DNA of 36,780 bases from contig WBXE01000002.1 in assembly GCA_008932955.1 (NCBI GenBank), positions 1 to 36,780 of the forward strand, in the 5' to 3' direction. Positions 1 through 7,708 of this stretch are shown here, piece by piece. The notes beneath the pieces were generated by a model, which saw nothing but the letters and a program-made list of their open reading frames with translations, did not search any database and was not told the DNA's origin. The translations under genes were made by a program, and so were the position numbers. This DNA is from Verrucomicrobiota bacterium. GTDB lineage: Bacteria > Verrucomicrobiota > Verrucomicrobiia > Verrucomicrobiales > Akkermansiaceae. Within the stretch, counting starts at the first letter, position 1. Each line of letters opens with the position of its first letter.

Positions 1-122
1 CGGTGGCTTGCCACCGCCTAGGCCAAGCCAGCTTGCTGGCGAGTGTCGCAGCCCAAGAGTGCGGTGGCTTGCCACCGCCTAGGCCAAGCCAGCTTGCTGG
101 CGAGTGTCGCAGCCCAGGAGTG
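1..122. repeat. Tandem 61-bp repeat, two copies, each with two hairpins
   Basis: Positions 1-61 and 62-122 are identical except for one base (A at 56, G at 117). Each unit holds two perfect small palindromes: CGGTGG-CTTG-CCACCG (1-16 in the first copy) and GCCAGC-TT-GCTGGC (27-40). A weak partial third copy may follow at about 127-150. The window begins at a unit edge, so the array may extend to the left. Similar structured intergenic units are typical of dispersed repeats; no coding role is apparent. Confidence 0.9.
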
Positions 123-159
123 CTTCAGCCGGCGAGTCATTGTCACAGCTTACCCTTTT

Positions 160-245
160 TTTATCTATCACCATGTACGGTGCCCCTGGTTGGGTGATTT
201 TATCAAAATTTGCACCCTGACCCCATTGCTCTGACCCCATTTCCT
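160..245. repeat. REP-like remnant with two CTGACCCCAT motifs
   Basis: CTGACCCCAT occurs at 217-226 and again at 231-240, 14 bases apart. The reverse complement, ATGGGGTCAG, resembles motifs seen at the ends of REP-associated tyrosine transposase (RAYT) elements. The same ten bases form the outer part of the long inverted repeat at 4979-5061. Positions 160-175 carry a one-mismatch copy of a short motif (TTTATCTGTCACCATGT) found at 13743-13765 and 29513-29535. No transposase is present here. The rest of 246-417 shows nothing I can name. Confidence 0.55.
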
Positions 246-417
246 CTCGTAGCAGGCGAAATTTGCTGCCGCAAAATTTGGTAAAGCAACAGTAGCCAAA
301 AGCCCGCCCGCTGGTTACAACACTTGCCGCCATTCGCACATGGTGCCGTCCGCATGCTTGCGGCCGGGGCCATACATTAGGCCCAATCCAACAACAACCC
401 ACACAACTCGTTCTTAC

Positions 418-2058
418 ATGAATCCAATTCTAGGCGTCTTCTTTCATTGGCTTGGCGGACTCGCCTCCGGCAGTTTCTATGTGCCTTACAAGGGCGTCAA
501 ACGCTGGTCCTGGGAGACCTACTGGCTCGTCGGCGGCTTCTTCTCATGGCTCATCGCACCATGGTTTTTCGCCCTTCTCAAGACCACCGATGTATTGACG
601 GTGCTGATGGAGACACCGGGCCACGTCTGGTTCTATACCTATCTGTTTGGTCTGTTATGGGGTTTTGGCGGCCTGACCTTCGGCCTGACGATGCGCTACC
701 TTGGCATGTCGTTGGGGATGGCGGTGGCGCTGGGGTATTGCACGGTGTTTGGCACGCTCATTCCGCCGCTGTTCAAGGGTGAGTTTCATGCCAAGTTGAT
801 CACACCGATCAACGGCAATTGGGTGCTGGCTGGATTGGGCGTGTGCGTGCTGGGCATCATCATCACCGCAGTGGCCGGCCACACCAAAGAGGCCGAAATG
901 TCCGAGGAAGATAAACTCGAAACCGTCAAGGAATTCAATTTTAAAAAAGGCCTTTTGGTGGCCACCTTTTCCGGCATCATGAGTGCCTGTTTCGCCTTTG
1001 GCCTCAGCTCGGGCGACTTCATCCGCGAGACCACGCTCAAGGTGGACATGGTTAATTCGGCGGCCAAGGAAGGCAAGCACGTCGAGCGCGCGTATCAACC
1101 GGTGGACGAGGATATCCAAAAGTTGTTAGCCACGATTCCGGCGGTCCTTTTCCAAGAGGGTAAAGCGGCAACTGCAGATGACAAGGCCCCAACGCTGGCC
1201 GACGTGACTGGGTTGATAGAAAAGCCGCTAATGATCCAGCGCAAGCTTGCCGAGTTGAGGACGGCCTCGGTTCCCGCGGTGAATACCAGCGAATCGTTAG
1301 CAAAGCTGGAAGCCGAGCTACCCGAGGCCCAAGCCAAGGCGGAGGCACTGGTGACCGCGATCACCCAAGGCAACACCGCGCAGGTGGCCACGCGGGTGGC
1401 CGCCTATGCCAAGCGTCTCGCCGCCATTGCCGCAGCACCAGAGGAATTCCAAATCGTTCAGGAAATGTCCACTCTGGCCGAAAAGGAAACCGCGCTGGCA
1501 GTGTCGGAGGCCGGCGCCAATCTCGTCGCCATCCATGACAAACACAGCCTGTGGACCGGACTGCCCGTGCTCATCGTGGTTTTGTTGGGTGGCTTCACCA
1601 CCAACTTTATCTGGTGCATCCTGCTTAACTGGCGCAACAAGACCGGCTATCAATACTTCACCTCCAAGCCCGGCGAACAGTCGCCGCACTATCATGCCGA
1701 GGCCGCCGGTGGTGAAGGCGCACCGGCCGGCCATGCCGCCAAGTTCGACGGCCGCCATGACACAACCCCGGTGCCGCTGTTAGGTAACTATATCTTTTCG
1801 GCTCTGGCCGGGCTCACTTGGTATTTCCAATTTTTCTTCTACTCGATGGGCGAAACCCAAATGGGCCAATACAAATTCTCAAGTTGGACGTTGCACATGG
1901 CCTCCATCATCATCTTCAGTTCCATCTGGGGCCTGGCGCTCCATGAATGGAAAGGCGCGAGCTTCAAAGCCAAAGCACTGCTGTTCCTCGGGTTGGTGGT
2001 GCTGGTGGCTTCCACCATGGTCGTCGGCTACGGCAACTACCTCGGCAGCAAAGGCTGA
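418..2058 (+). CDS. rhaT: L-rhamnose/proton symporter RhaT, enlarged by a helical insertion
   Basis: This is a 546-residue inner-membrane sugar transporter of the RhaT family, which imports L-rhamnose with protons. Family landmarks are clear: WSWETYWLVGG near residue 30, LTMRYLGMSLG near 90, FNFKKGLLVA near 174, and WYFQFFFYSMG near 468. The start at 418 gives MNPILGVFFHWLGG, matching the family N terminus; an in-frame ATG at 340 would add unrelated residues. E. coli RhaT is about 344 residues. The excess here is mainly an Ala/Glu/Lys-rich, probably helical segment at about residues 208-365, set between two membrane segments, plus a His/Gly-rich loop at about 412-450. rhaA lies 236 bases downstream. 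The RhaT assignment is secure; the role of the insertion is unknown. Confidence 0.93.
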   Translation: MNPILGVFFHWLGGLASGSFYVPYKGVKRWSWETYWLVGGFFSWLIAPWFFALLKTTDVLTVLMETPGHVWFYTYLFGLLWGFGGLTFGLTMRYLGMSLGMAVALGYCTVFGTLIPPLFKGEFHAKLITPINGNWVLAGLGVCVLGIIITAVAGHTKEAEMSEEDKLETVKEFNFKKGLLVATFSGIMSACFAFGLSSGDFIRETTLKVDMVNSAAKEGKHVERAYQPVDEDIQKLLATIPAVLFQEGKAATADDKAPTLADVTGLIEKPLMIQRKLAELRTASVPAVNTSESLAKLEAELPEAQAKAEALVTAITQGNTAQVATRVAAYAKRLAAIAAAPEEFQIVQEMSTLAEKETALAVSEAGANLVAIHDKHSLWTGLPVLIVVLLGGFTTNFIWCILLNWRNKTGYQYFTSKPGEQSPHYHAEAAGGEGAPAGHAAKFDGRHDTTPVPLLGNYIFSALAGLTWYFQFFFYSMGETQMGQYKFSSWTLHMASIIIFSSIWGLALHEWKGASFKAKALLFLGLVVLVASTMVVGYGNYLGSKG

Positions 2059-2099
2059 AGCACAACTTCAATAATTCAACCACAACGTTGCGATGAATC

Positions 2100-2229
2100 G
2101 TGACAAAGAAACCACTGAAACACTGATTACCACTGATGGCACTGAGAAGAAATTCTTATCATATTTCAGTGATTTCACTGGCAATCAGTACTTCAGTGGT
2201 AAAAATCGTCACTAACCATCCCCAAAAAA
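2100..2229. repeat. Imperfect palindrome and dispersed repeat between rhaT and rhaA
   Basis: The arms at about 2100-2146 and 2164-2211 are imperfect reverse complements built from CAGTG and AATCAGT words, so the transcript could fold into a long hairpin. The right part (about 2183-2229) also matches 29566-29612 in the same orientation, including AATCAGTAC, TCAGTGGTAAAAA and AACCATCCC. The spacer thus carries a copy of a dispersed element that may also act as a terminator or processing site between the two genes. Confidence 0.75.
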
Positions 2230-2294
2230 CTTAATTTGTCGCGCAAGCCCGAATGGGCATTCCTTGTTTCATCCTTCATCCCACAACACTCCCC

Positions 2295-3542
2295 ATGACT
2301 CCATACACCATTGCCCAAGAAACCTACGCCTCCCTCGGCGTGGATACCGAAGCCGCCCTCCAACGGCTCTCTGCCACCCCCATTTCACTGCATTGCTGGC
2401 AGGGCGATGACGTCGGCGGCTTTGAAAAAGTCGGCGGTGAGCTCGGCAGCGGCCTCGCCGTGACCGGCAACTATCCGGGCAAGGCCCGCAGCATCGATGA
2501 GTTGCGCGCCGACCTCGAGCAGGCCTACGCGCTCATTCCCGGCCGCCACCGCCTCAACCTGCACGCTTGCTACGCCGACTTCAGCGGCGGCATGGTCGAT
2601 CGCGACGCTCTAACTACCACCCAATTCCAAAGCTGGATCGACTGGGCCAAGGCGAACAGCTTGGGATTGGATTTCAATCCGACGTATTTCTCGCACCCCA
2701 AGGCCGACGACGGCCTCACCCTAAGCCATCCCGACGCCGGGATCCGCGACTTCTGGATCGAGCACGGCAAGGCATGTCGGCGCATCGGCGCCGACATGGG
2801 TCGGCAACTCGGCTCGACGACAGTGACAAACCTGTGGATTCCTGATGGCTCGAAGGATTTGCCAGCTGACCGCAAGGCACCGCGGGCGCGTTTGGAGGCG
2901 GCGCTGGATGCCGTTTTTGCCGAGAAAATCGACCCGAAACTAAATCTCGATGCGGTCGAGTCCAAGCTGTTCGGGATTGGCTCGGAAAGTTATGTGGTCG
3001 GCTCGCACGAGTTCTATCTCGGCTACGCTATCAAAAACCAAATCCTCTGCTGCCTGGATGCCGGCCATTTCCATCCGACGGAAAATCTATCCGACAAGAT
3101 ATCTTCGGTGCTGCAATATGTGCCAGAGATATTGCTGCATGTCTCACGTGGCGTGCGCTGGGATAGCGACCACGTGGTGTTGTTGGATGACCCCACCATG
3201 GCGCTGATGCAAGAACTGGTGCGCGGCGAGTTTCTCGACCGCACCCACATCGGCCTGGATTATTTCGATGCCAGCATCAACCGCGTGGCAGCCTGGGTCA
3301 TTGGCACCCGCAACTCGCTCAAGGGCTTGCTGCTCGCCTTGTTGGAACCCTCCGCGAAATTGCGCGAGTACGAGACGGCGGGAGATTTCACCGCGCGCCT
3401 GGCGCTGCTGGAGGAATGCAAATCGCTGCCGTGGGGGTTGGTGTGGGACGAGCATTGCCGGCGCCAGAATGTTCCGGTCGGCACGGGCTGGCTCGACACA
3501 GTGAAAACCTATGAAAAACTCGTCCTATCCGCCCGTGGCTGA
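2295..3542 (+). CDS. rhaA: L-rhamnose isomerase
   Basis: This cytoplasmic metal-dependent enzyme converts L-rhamnose to L-rhamnulose, the first step after uptake. The 415 residues match the usual RhaA length (419 in E. coli) and follow it throughout: SLHCWQGDDVGGFE, TGNYPGKAR, GLDFNPTYFSHP, VESKLFGIGSESYVVGSHEF, CLDAGHFHPTE, VRWDSDHVVLLDD and GLDYFDASINRVAAWVIGTRN. The expected metal-binding Glu, Asp and His residues lie in the VESKLFG, DAGHFHP, DSDH and DYFDAS blocks. I chose ATG 2295 (MTPYTIAQETY) over ATG 2253 because conservation begins there. The gene overlaps the next one by 32 bases, which suggests a shared transcript and coupled translation. Confidence 0.97.
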   Translation: MTPYTIAQETYASLGVDTEAALQRLSATPISLHCWQGDDVGGFEKVGGELGSGLAVTGNYPGKARSIDELRADLEQAYALIPGRHRLNLHACYADFSGGMVDRDALTTTQFQSWIDWAKANSLGLDFNPTYFSHPKADDGLTLSHPDAGIRDFWIEHGKACRRIGADMGRQLGSTTVTNLWIPDGSKDLPADRKAPRARLEAALDAVFAEKIDPKLNLDAVESKLFGIGSESYVVGSHEFYLGYAIKNQILCCLDAGHFHPTENLSDKISSVLQYVPEILLHVSRGVRWDSDHVVLLDDPTMALMQELVRGEFLDRTHIGLDYFDASINRVAAWVIGTRNSLKGLLLALLEPSAKLREYETAGDFTARLALLEECKSLPWGLVWDEHCRRQNVPVGTGWLDTVKTYEKLVLSARG

Positions 3543-4974
3543 GCCATTCGTCCAACCGCTGCGCGTCGGCCTCTTCGGCATCGGCCTCGATGCCTACTGG
3601 CCGCAATTTCCCGGTCTCCAGCCACGGCTCGAAGGCTATGTCGCCCGCGTCGCCGAGAAACTCGGCCGGCCGGGCGTGGAGGTCGTCAACCTCGGGTTGG
3701 TGGACAACGCCGACCGCGCGTACTCCGCCGGCCGCGAGTTCCGGCGCGCCGATGTTGATATCATTTTCCTCTACGTAACCACTTATGCGCTGTCGTCCAC
3801 AGTGCTGCCGGTGGTTAGACGCGCCAAGGTGCCGGTGGTGGTACTCAACCTGGTACCCGAACCAGCCATCGACTACGCCAAATTTAACGCGCTGGGCGAC
3901 CGCACGCAAATGACGGGCGACTGGCTGGCGTTTTGCTCAGCCTGTCCGATGCCCGAGATTGCCAATGTGTTTCAGCGCGCCGGCATCCCCTTCCATCAAG
4001 TCACCGGAGTGCTGGAAAACGACCCCGAATGTTGGCGCGAGGTGGACGCCTGGGTGGAGGCCGCGCGGGTGGCCGCCGCCATGGCGTCCAACCGACTCGG
4101 CCTGATGGGCCACTACTACGGCGGAATGTTAGATATCTATTCGGATGTGACCTTGCAATGCGCCACCTTCGGTACCCACATCGAAGTGCTGGAGGTGGAT
4201 GAACTCGCCGCGCTGCGCCGCAACGTGAGCGAAACCGAAATTTCCGCTAGAATGCTAGAATTTCGCGAGGTCTTCGCCGTGCAGGAGGATTGTCCGGATG
4301 AGGATCTGGTGGAGGCGGCACGCACCGCGGTGGCGCTCGACCGGCTAGTGGCCGACTATCGGCTCGGGTCGCTGGCATATTTTTACAAAGGCACCGGAGT
4401 TGGGGAAAACGAGGCGGCGCTGGCGTCAATCATTCTCGGCACCTCACAACTCACGGGCCGTGGGATCCCGGTCGCTGGCGAATACGAGGTGAAGAACGTG
4501 CAGGCCATGAAGATTATGGACCTGTTCGGCGCTGGCGGCTCGTTCACCGAATACTATGCCATGGATTTCACCGACGACGTGGTCCTCATGGGCCATGACG
4601 GCCCCGGCCATATCGCCATCGCCCAGGGCAAGACCAAGGTCCGCCCACTTAAGGTCTATCATGGCAAGGTCGGCCGCGGCGTCTCGGTCGAAATGGCCGT
4701 CAAACACGGCCCCGTCACCCTGCTCTCCGTCATCGAGCAACCCGGCGCCAAGCTCGCACTGCTCTGTGCCCAGGCCGAGTCGGTGCCCGGACCCATCCTC
4801 GAAATCGGCAATACCAACAGCCGCTACCGTTTCCCCTGCGGCGCACGGGCCTTTGTCCAACAATGGAATGCCGCCGGCCCCGCCCACCATTGCGCGGTCG
4901 GCATCGGTCATCTCGCCAACAAGCTGGCGAAACTCGCCTGCTTGCTAAACATCGAGCTCATCCGCGTCTGCTGA
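3511..4974 (+). CDS. L-arabinose/L-fucose isomerase-like protein
   Basis: This 487-residue protein has the fold and metal site of the AraA/FucI isomerase family. The expected metal ligands are visible: Glu in GTGVGENE or AGEYEVKN, Glu in GSFTEYYAMDF, His in LMGHDGPGH, and His in the late GPAHHCAVGIGH block. The N-terminal domain (LRVGLFGIGLDAYWPQF) is typical of family members that are not classical AraA. It starts inside the end of rhaA (32-base overlap), so it probably belongs to deoxysugar or pentose catabolism, acting on rhamnose, fucose or a related sugar. The exact substrate cannot be read from the sequence. Two ketol-isomerases side by side is the odd point. Confidence 0.85.
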   Translation: MKNSSYPPVAEPFVQPLRVGLFGIGLDAYWPQFPGLQPRLEGYVARVAEKLGRPGVEVVNLGLVDNADRAYSAGREFRRADVDIIFLYVTTYALSSTVLPVVRRAKVPVVVLNLVPEPAIDYAKFNALGDRTQMTGDWLAFCSACPMPEIANVFQRAGIPFHQVTGVLENDPECWREVDAWVEAARVAAAMASNRLGLMGHYYGGMLDIYSDVTLQCATFGTHIEVLEVDELAALRRNVSETEISARMLEFREVFAVQEDCPDEDLVEAARTAVALDRLVADYRLGSLAYFYKGTGVGENEAALASIILGTSQLTGRGIPVAGEYEVKNVQAMKIMDLFGAGGSFTEYYAMDFTDDVVLMGHDGPGHIAIAQGKTKVRPLKVYHGKVGRGVSVEMAVKHGPVTLLSVIEQPGAKLALLCAQAESVPGPILEIGNTNSRYRFPCGARAFVQQWNAAGPAHHCAVGIGHLANKLAKLACLLNIELIRVC

Positions 4975-4978
4975 GAAG

Positions 4979-5061
4979 CCGATGGGGTCAGTCCCGCTTT
5001 TCGAGCATGCGGGCCCCGCCTCCACTACACCATGCTCGAAAAGCGGGACTGACCCCATCGG
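4979..5061. repeat. Perfect 31-bp inverted repeat with GGGGTCAG ends
   Basis: Arms 4979-5009 and 5031-5061 are exact reverse complements around a 21-base GC-rich spacer. The outer part contains GATGGGGTCAG, the same word as in the remnant at 217-240 and as RAYT/REP element ends. It begins five bases after the isomerase stop codon and would form a very stable hairpin, so it could end or stabilise the rhamnose transcript. No T-tract follows, so it is not a classic intrinsic terminator. Confidence 0.92.
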
Positions 5062-5156
5062 AGAGCCCATCGGATTACGAGGCTTGCAAGATTCCGTGTT
5101 CGCGCCATGGTGGGGGTGTCCAGCGCGCCCGTCGCGCCCCCAGCCAACCCCACACC

Positions 5157-6287
5157 TTGAACACCTTTAAAGCACTCGGGATACCCGCGGATTTGATCGA
5201 AGGCCTGAATGAACTCGGCATTATCACGCCCACCGAGATTCAGGCCAAAGCCATTCCATTTCTACTTCAGGACAGCGGCGACCTTGTCGCCCAAGCTCAG
5301 ACCGGCACCGGCAAGACCGCGGCGTTCGGCTTGCCGTTGCTGATGAAAATCGACCCCAAGGTCGGGGAGATCCAGGCGCTGGTCATCGCTCCCACCCGCG
5401 AGCTTGCCAAACAAATCGGCAAACAGCTTTTTCGTTACACCAAGTTCGCCAATCACAAAATCTTTGTCGAGGTGCTCAGCGGCGGCGACAACATCGACCG
5501 CCAGGTCGCCGCTCTGCAACGCCCGACCCATATCGTGGTGGCCACACCCGGGCGGGTCATCGATTTGGTTCTACGCAGGGCACTGACGCTCGTGGGGGTC
5601 CAGCATCTGGTGTTAGATGAAGCCGATGAAATGCTCAGCATGGGTTTCAAGAAAGAACTGACGCGCATTTTCGCCCTGTCGCGCGGCCGGCGCAGCACCT
5701 GGTTATTTTCGGCGACCTTTCCGGATGCCATCCAAGCGTTGATCAAGGACTGCATGCCGGGCAAAGCTCACACCCTCAAGATTGACAAAGGCCACGTGGT
5801 CAACCGCGATATTGACCATCAATTCGCCATCTGCAGCCGCGACGAGAAAACCGAATTCATCGCCGGGTTGCTCAAGCGCCAAAAGCACGAGCGGGGCTTG
5901 ATCTTCTGCCGCACCCGGGCCGGCGCCATCCTGCTGGGCAAGCAACTCACGAAACTCGGCTTTCCGGTAGATGTGTTACAGGGCGACCTCACCCAGAAGG
6001 AACGCGATACGGTGATGCGCTCCTTCAAAAAAGAGCGCATTCAGTTTCTCATCGCCACCGACGTCGCCGCCCGCGGTATCGACGTCGCCGACCTGTCGTT
6101 TGTGATCCATCATCAACTCCCCGAACAGATGGAATACTATACCCATCGCAGCGGCCGCACCGCCAGAGCCGGCAAAAAAGGCGTGTCCATTTCCCTGATT
6201 GAACCGAGGGAACGCAACAAAATCACCCGCCTCGCCAACGATCTGGGACTGGCCTTCAGCGAGGTCCGTCAGGGGGGCCCGGCCTAG
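5157..6287 (+). CDS. DEAD-box ATP-dependent RNA helicase
   Basis: This protein of about 376 residues unwinds RNA duplexes using ATP and is probably involved in ribosome assembly or mRNA decay. Motifs in order: a Q-motif-like segment ending TPTEIQAKAIP (about 24-34), Walker A AQTGTGKT (47-54), PTRELA (79-84), TPGR (130-133), DEAD (154-157), SAT (185-187), ARGID and HRSGRTARAG near the end. It has only the two RecA lobes and lacks the basic tail of many relatives. The frame is open further upstream, but that stretch crosses the 31-bp inverted repeat, and homology starts at NTFKALGIPADLI. I therefore chose TTG 5157; no clear Shine-Dalgarno site is visible, so the start is uncertain. Its stop overlaps the pyrC stop on the other strand within CTAG at 6284-6287. 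Confidence 0.92.
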   Translation: MNTFKALGIPADLIEGLNELGIITPTEIQAKAIPFLLQDSGDLVAQAQTGTGKTAAFGLPLLMKIDPKVGEIQALVIAPTRELAKQIGKQLFRYTKFANHKIFVEVLSGGDNIDRQVAALQRPTHIVVATPGRVIDLVLRRALTLVGVQHLVLDEADEMLSMGFKKELTRIFALSRGRRSTWLFSATFPDAIQALIKDCMPGKAHTLKIDKGHVVNRDIDHQFAICSRDEKTEFIAGLLKRQKHERGLIFCRTRAGAILLGKQLTKLGFPVDVLQGDLTQKERDTVMRSFKKERIQFLIATDVAARGIDVADLSFVIHHQLPEQMEYYTHRSGRTARAGKKGVSISLIEPRERNKITRLANDLGLAFSEVRQGGPA

Positions 6288-7588
6288 CGGATTGGTTGGT
6301 GGATGGTGGATCGATCCAGCAATAGCTCATTCCCCAAGCATACCAGATCCACGCTGCCGCGCAGGGTTTGATTGAGGAATGGGGTGTTACGGGACTTGGA
6401 TTGCATGAACTCCGCCGTGAAGGTAGTGGTAGCATCTGGATCGAACAACAGTAAGTCGGCCGCTTGACCCTCGGCAATACTGGCAACCGGCAGACCCATG
6501 AGGCGGCGGGGTTCGGCGGAGTAGCGTTTGACCAGCACATCCCACCCGAAGACGCCGGTGGCGACGAAGTGGTGATAGAGTGAAACCAAAGCGGTATCCA
6601 GGCCGGTAACGCCATTGGGGGCACTAACGAAATCCTGGGATTTTTCAAAGGGTGTGTGCGGTGCGTGATCCGTGGCGATCAGGTCGAACACACCATCGAT
6701 GAGACCTTGCAGCAGCGCCTTCCTATCGGCCTTGGTGCGCAACGGCGGGTTCATCTTGTAGTGGGTATCGAAATCGCCGATATGCTCCTCGTTAAACAAC
6801 AGGTGATGCGGACTGACCTCGGCGGTGACGCGCACATCGCCACGATTTTTCCACCAGCGGATCGTTTCCATGCCGAGCTTGCTGGAGACATGTTGGATAT
6901 GGATATGAGCGCCGGCGGCGTGGGCCAAGCGGATATCTCGATCGATGATGATTTCCTCGGCGCAGGCCGGCGAGCCCTTGATGCCGAGGCGGTAACTCAT
7001 CACTCCCTCGTTGAGCGCACGCGGCCCAGCCAACTCGTCCACCTCGCAGTGACTGGCAAAAAACATGCCAAATTCCCCCGCGTATTGCATCGCCCGCAAC
7101 AACACCGCAGGGTCGGCCGTGGTGTCGCCATCATCGGTGAGCATTTTCACGCCCAGCTCCCGCATTCCGTCGATCGCGGCGAGCTCCTTGCCCAGACGAC
7201 CCTTGGTCACGCAGCCGGAGGTGAGCACCGGAATACGGGCATGGCGGCGGGCCGATTCCAGCACGCTGGCCACCACCGTGGGGCTATCAAGGGCGGGGCT
7301 TGTGTTAGGCATCATCACCACCCCGGTGACGCCACCGTTGATGGCGGCGGCGCTGCCGCTGGCGATGGTCTCCTTAGTCTCGAAACCCGGTTCGCGGAAA
7401 TGCACATGCGCATCGAACATGCCGGGCATCAAAATGCGGCCGCGGGCATCGATGACGCGAGCGGCGGCTGGCACGGCTAGACCGATTCCAATCTGTTGGA
7501 TCTTACCGTCGGTGACCAACACATCACCATGGGTTAGAGCCGGTGAATCTTCAGAGGCGATGCGGGCGTTTTGGATGAGGAGAGACAT
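6284..7588 (-). CDS. pyrC: Dihydroorotase
   Basis: This amidohydrolase cyclises N-carbamoyl-L-aspartate to dihydroorotate, the third step of UMP synthesis. The 434 residues fit the class I (PyrC/allantoinase-like) group rather than the shorter E. coli type. Zinc-ligand motif HVH lies at 61-63 in DAHVHFREPG, followed by the VVMMPNTSP block, HCE, HIQHVSS and DLIATDHAPHT. The start is ATG 7588, giving MSLLIQNARI; the frame is open to 7636 but the extra residues are not family-like. It is the last gene of the pyr block, 120 bases after pyrB, and ends tail to tail with the helicase gene. Confidence 0.95.
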   Translation of the reverse strand: MSLLIQNARIASEDSPALTHGDVLVTDGKIQQIGIGLAVPAAARVIDARGRILMPGMFDAHVHFREPGFETKETIASGSAAAINGGVTGVVMMPNTSPALDSPTVVASVLESARRHARIPVLTSGCVTKGRLGKELAAIDGMRELGVKMLTDDGDTTADPAVLLRAMQYAGEFGMFFASHCEVDELAGPRALNEGVMSYRLGIKGSPACAEEIIIDRDIRLAHAAGAHIHIQHVSSKLGMETIRWWKNRGDVRVTAEVSPHHLLFNEEHIGDFDTHYKMNPPLRTKADRKALLQGLIDGVFDLIATDHAPHTPFEKSQDFVSAPNGVTGLDTALVSLYHHFVATGVFGWDVLVKRYSAEPRRLMGLPVASIAEGQAADLLLFDPDATTTFTAEFMQSKSRNTPFLNQTLRGSVDLVCLGNELLLDRSTIHQPIR

Positions 7589-7610
7589 AATGAAAGAGAT
7601 TGGATAGATC

Positions 7611-7655
7611 GAAACGCAGAGGCGCGGAGGTCGCAAAGAGAGGCGCGGAGGGAGA
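7611..7655. repeat. Short direct repeat in the pyrB-pyrC spacer
   Basis: AGAGGCGCGGAGG occurs at 7618-7630 and 7639-7651, 21 bases apart, within a purine-rich stretch resembling the CGCAGAGG-type low-complexity repeats of many bacterial spacers. It lies in the only sizeable gap of the otherwise tightly packed pyr block. Confidence 0.6.
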
Positions 7656-7708
7656 GGAATTAATATGTTAGATTGCGAGATAAACTAATAACACATAACC
7701 CATAACTG

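Noticed and set aside
1..122. CRISPR-like array
   Set aside because: The two 61-bp units abut with no variable spacers, and no cas genes are present.
4863..5156. N-terminal extension of the helicase
   Set aside because: The extension overlaps the isomerase gene and translates the inverted repeat, with no similarity to helicase N termini.
6656..7480. A 274-codon open frame on the plus strand opposite pyrC
   Set aside because: It lies fully inside the conserved pyrC gene and its translation shows no family features.
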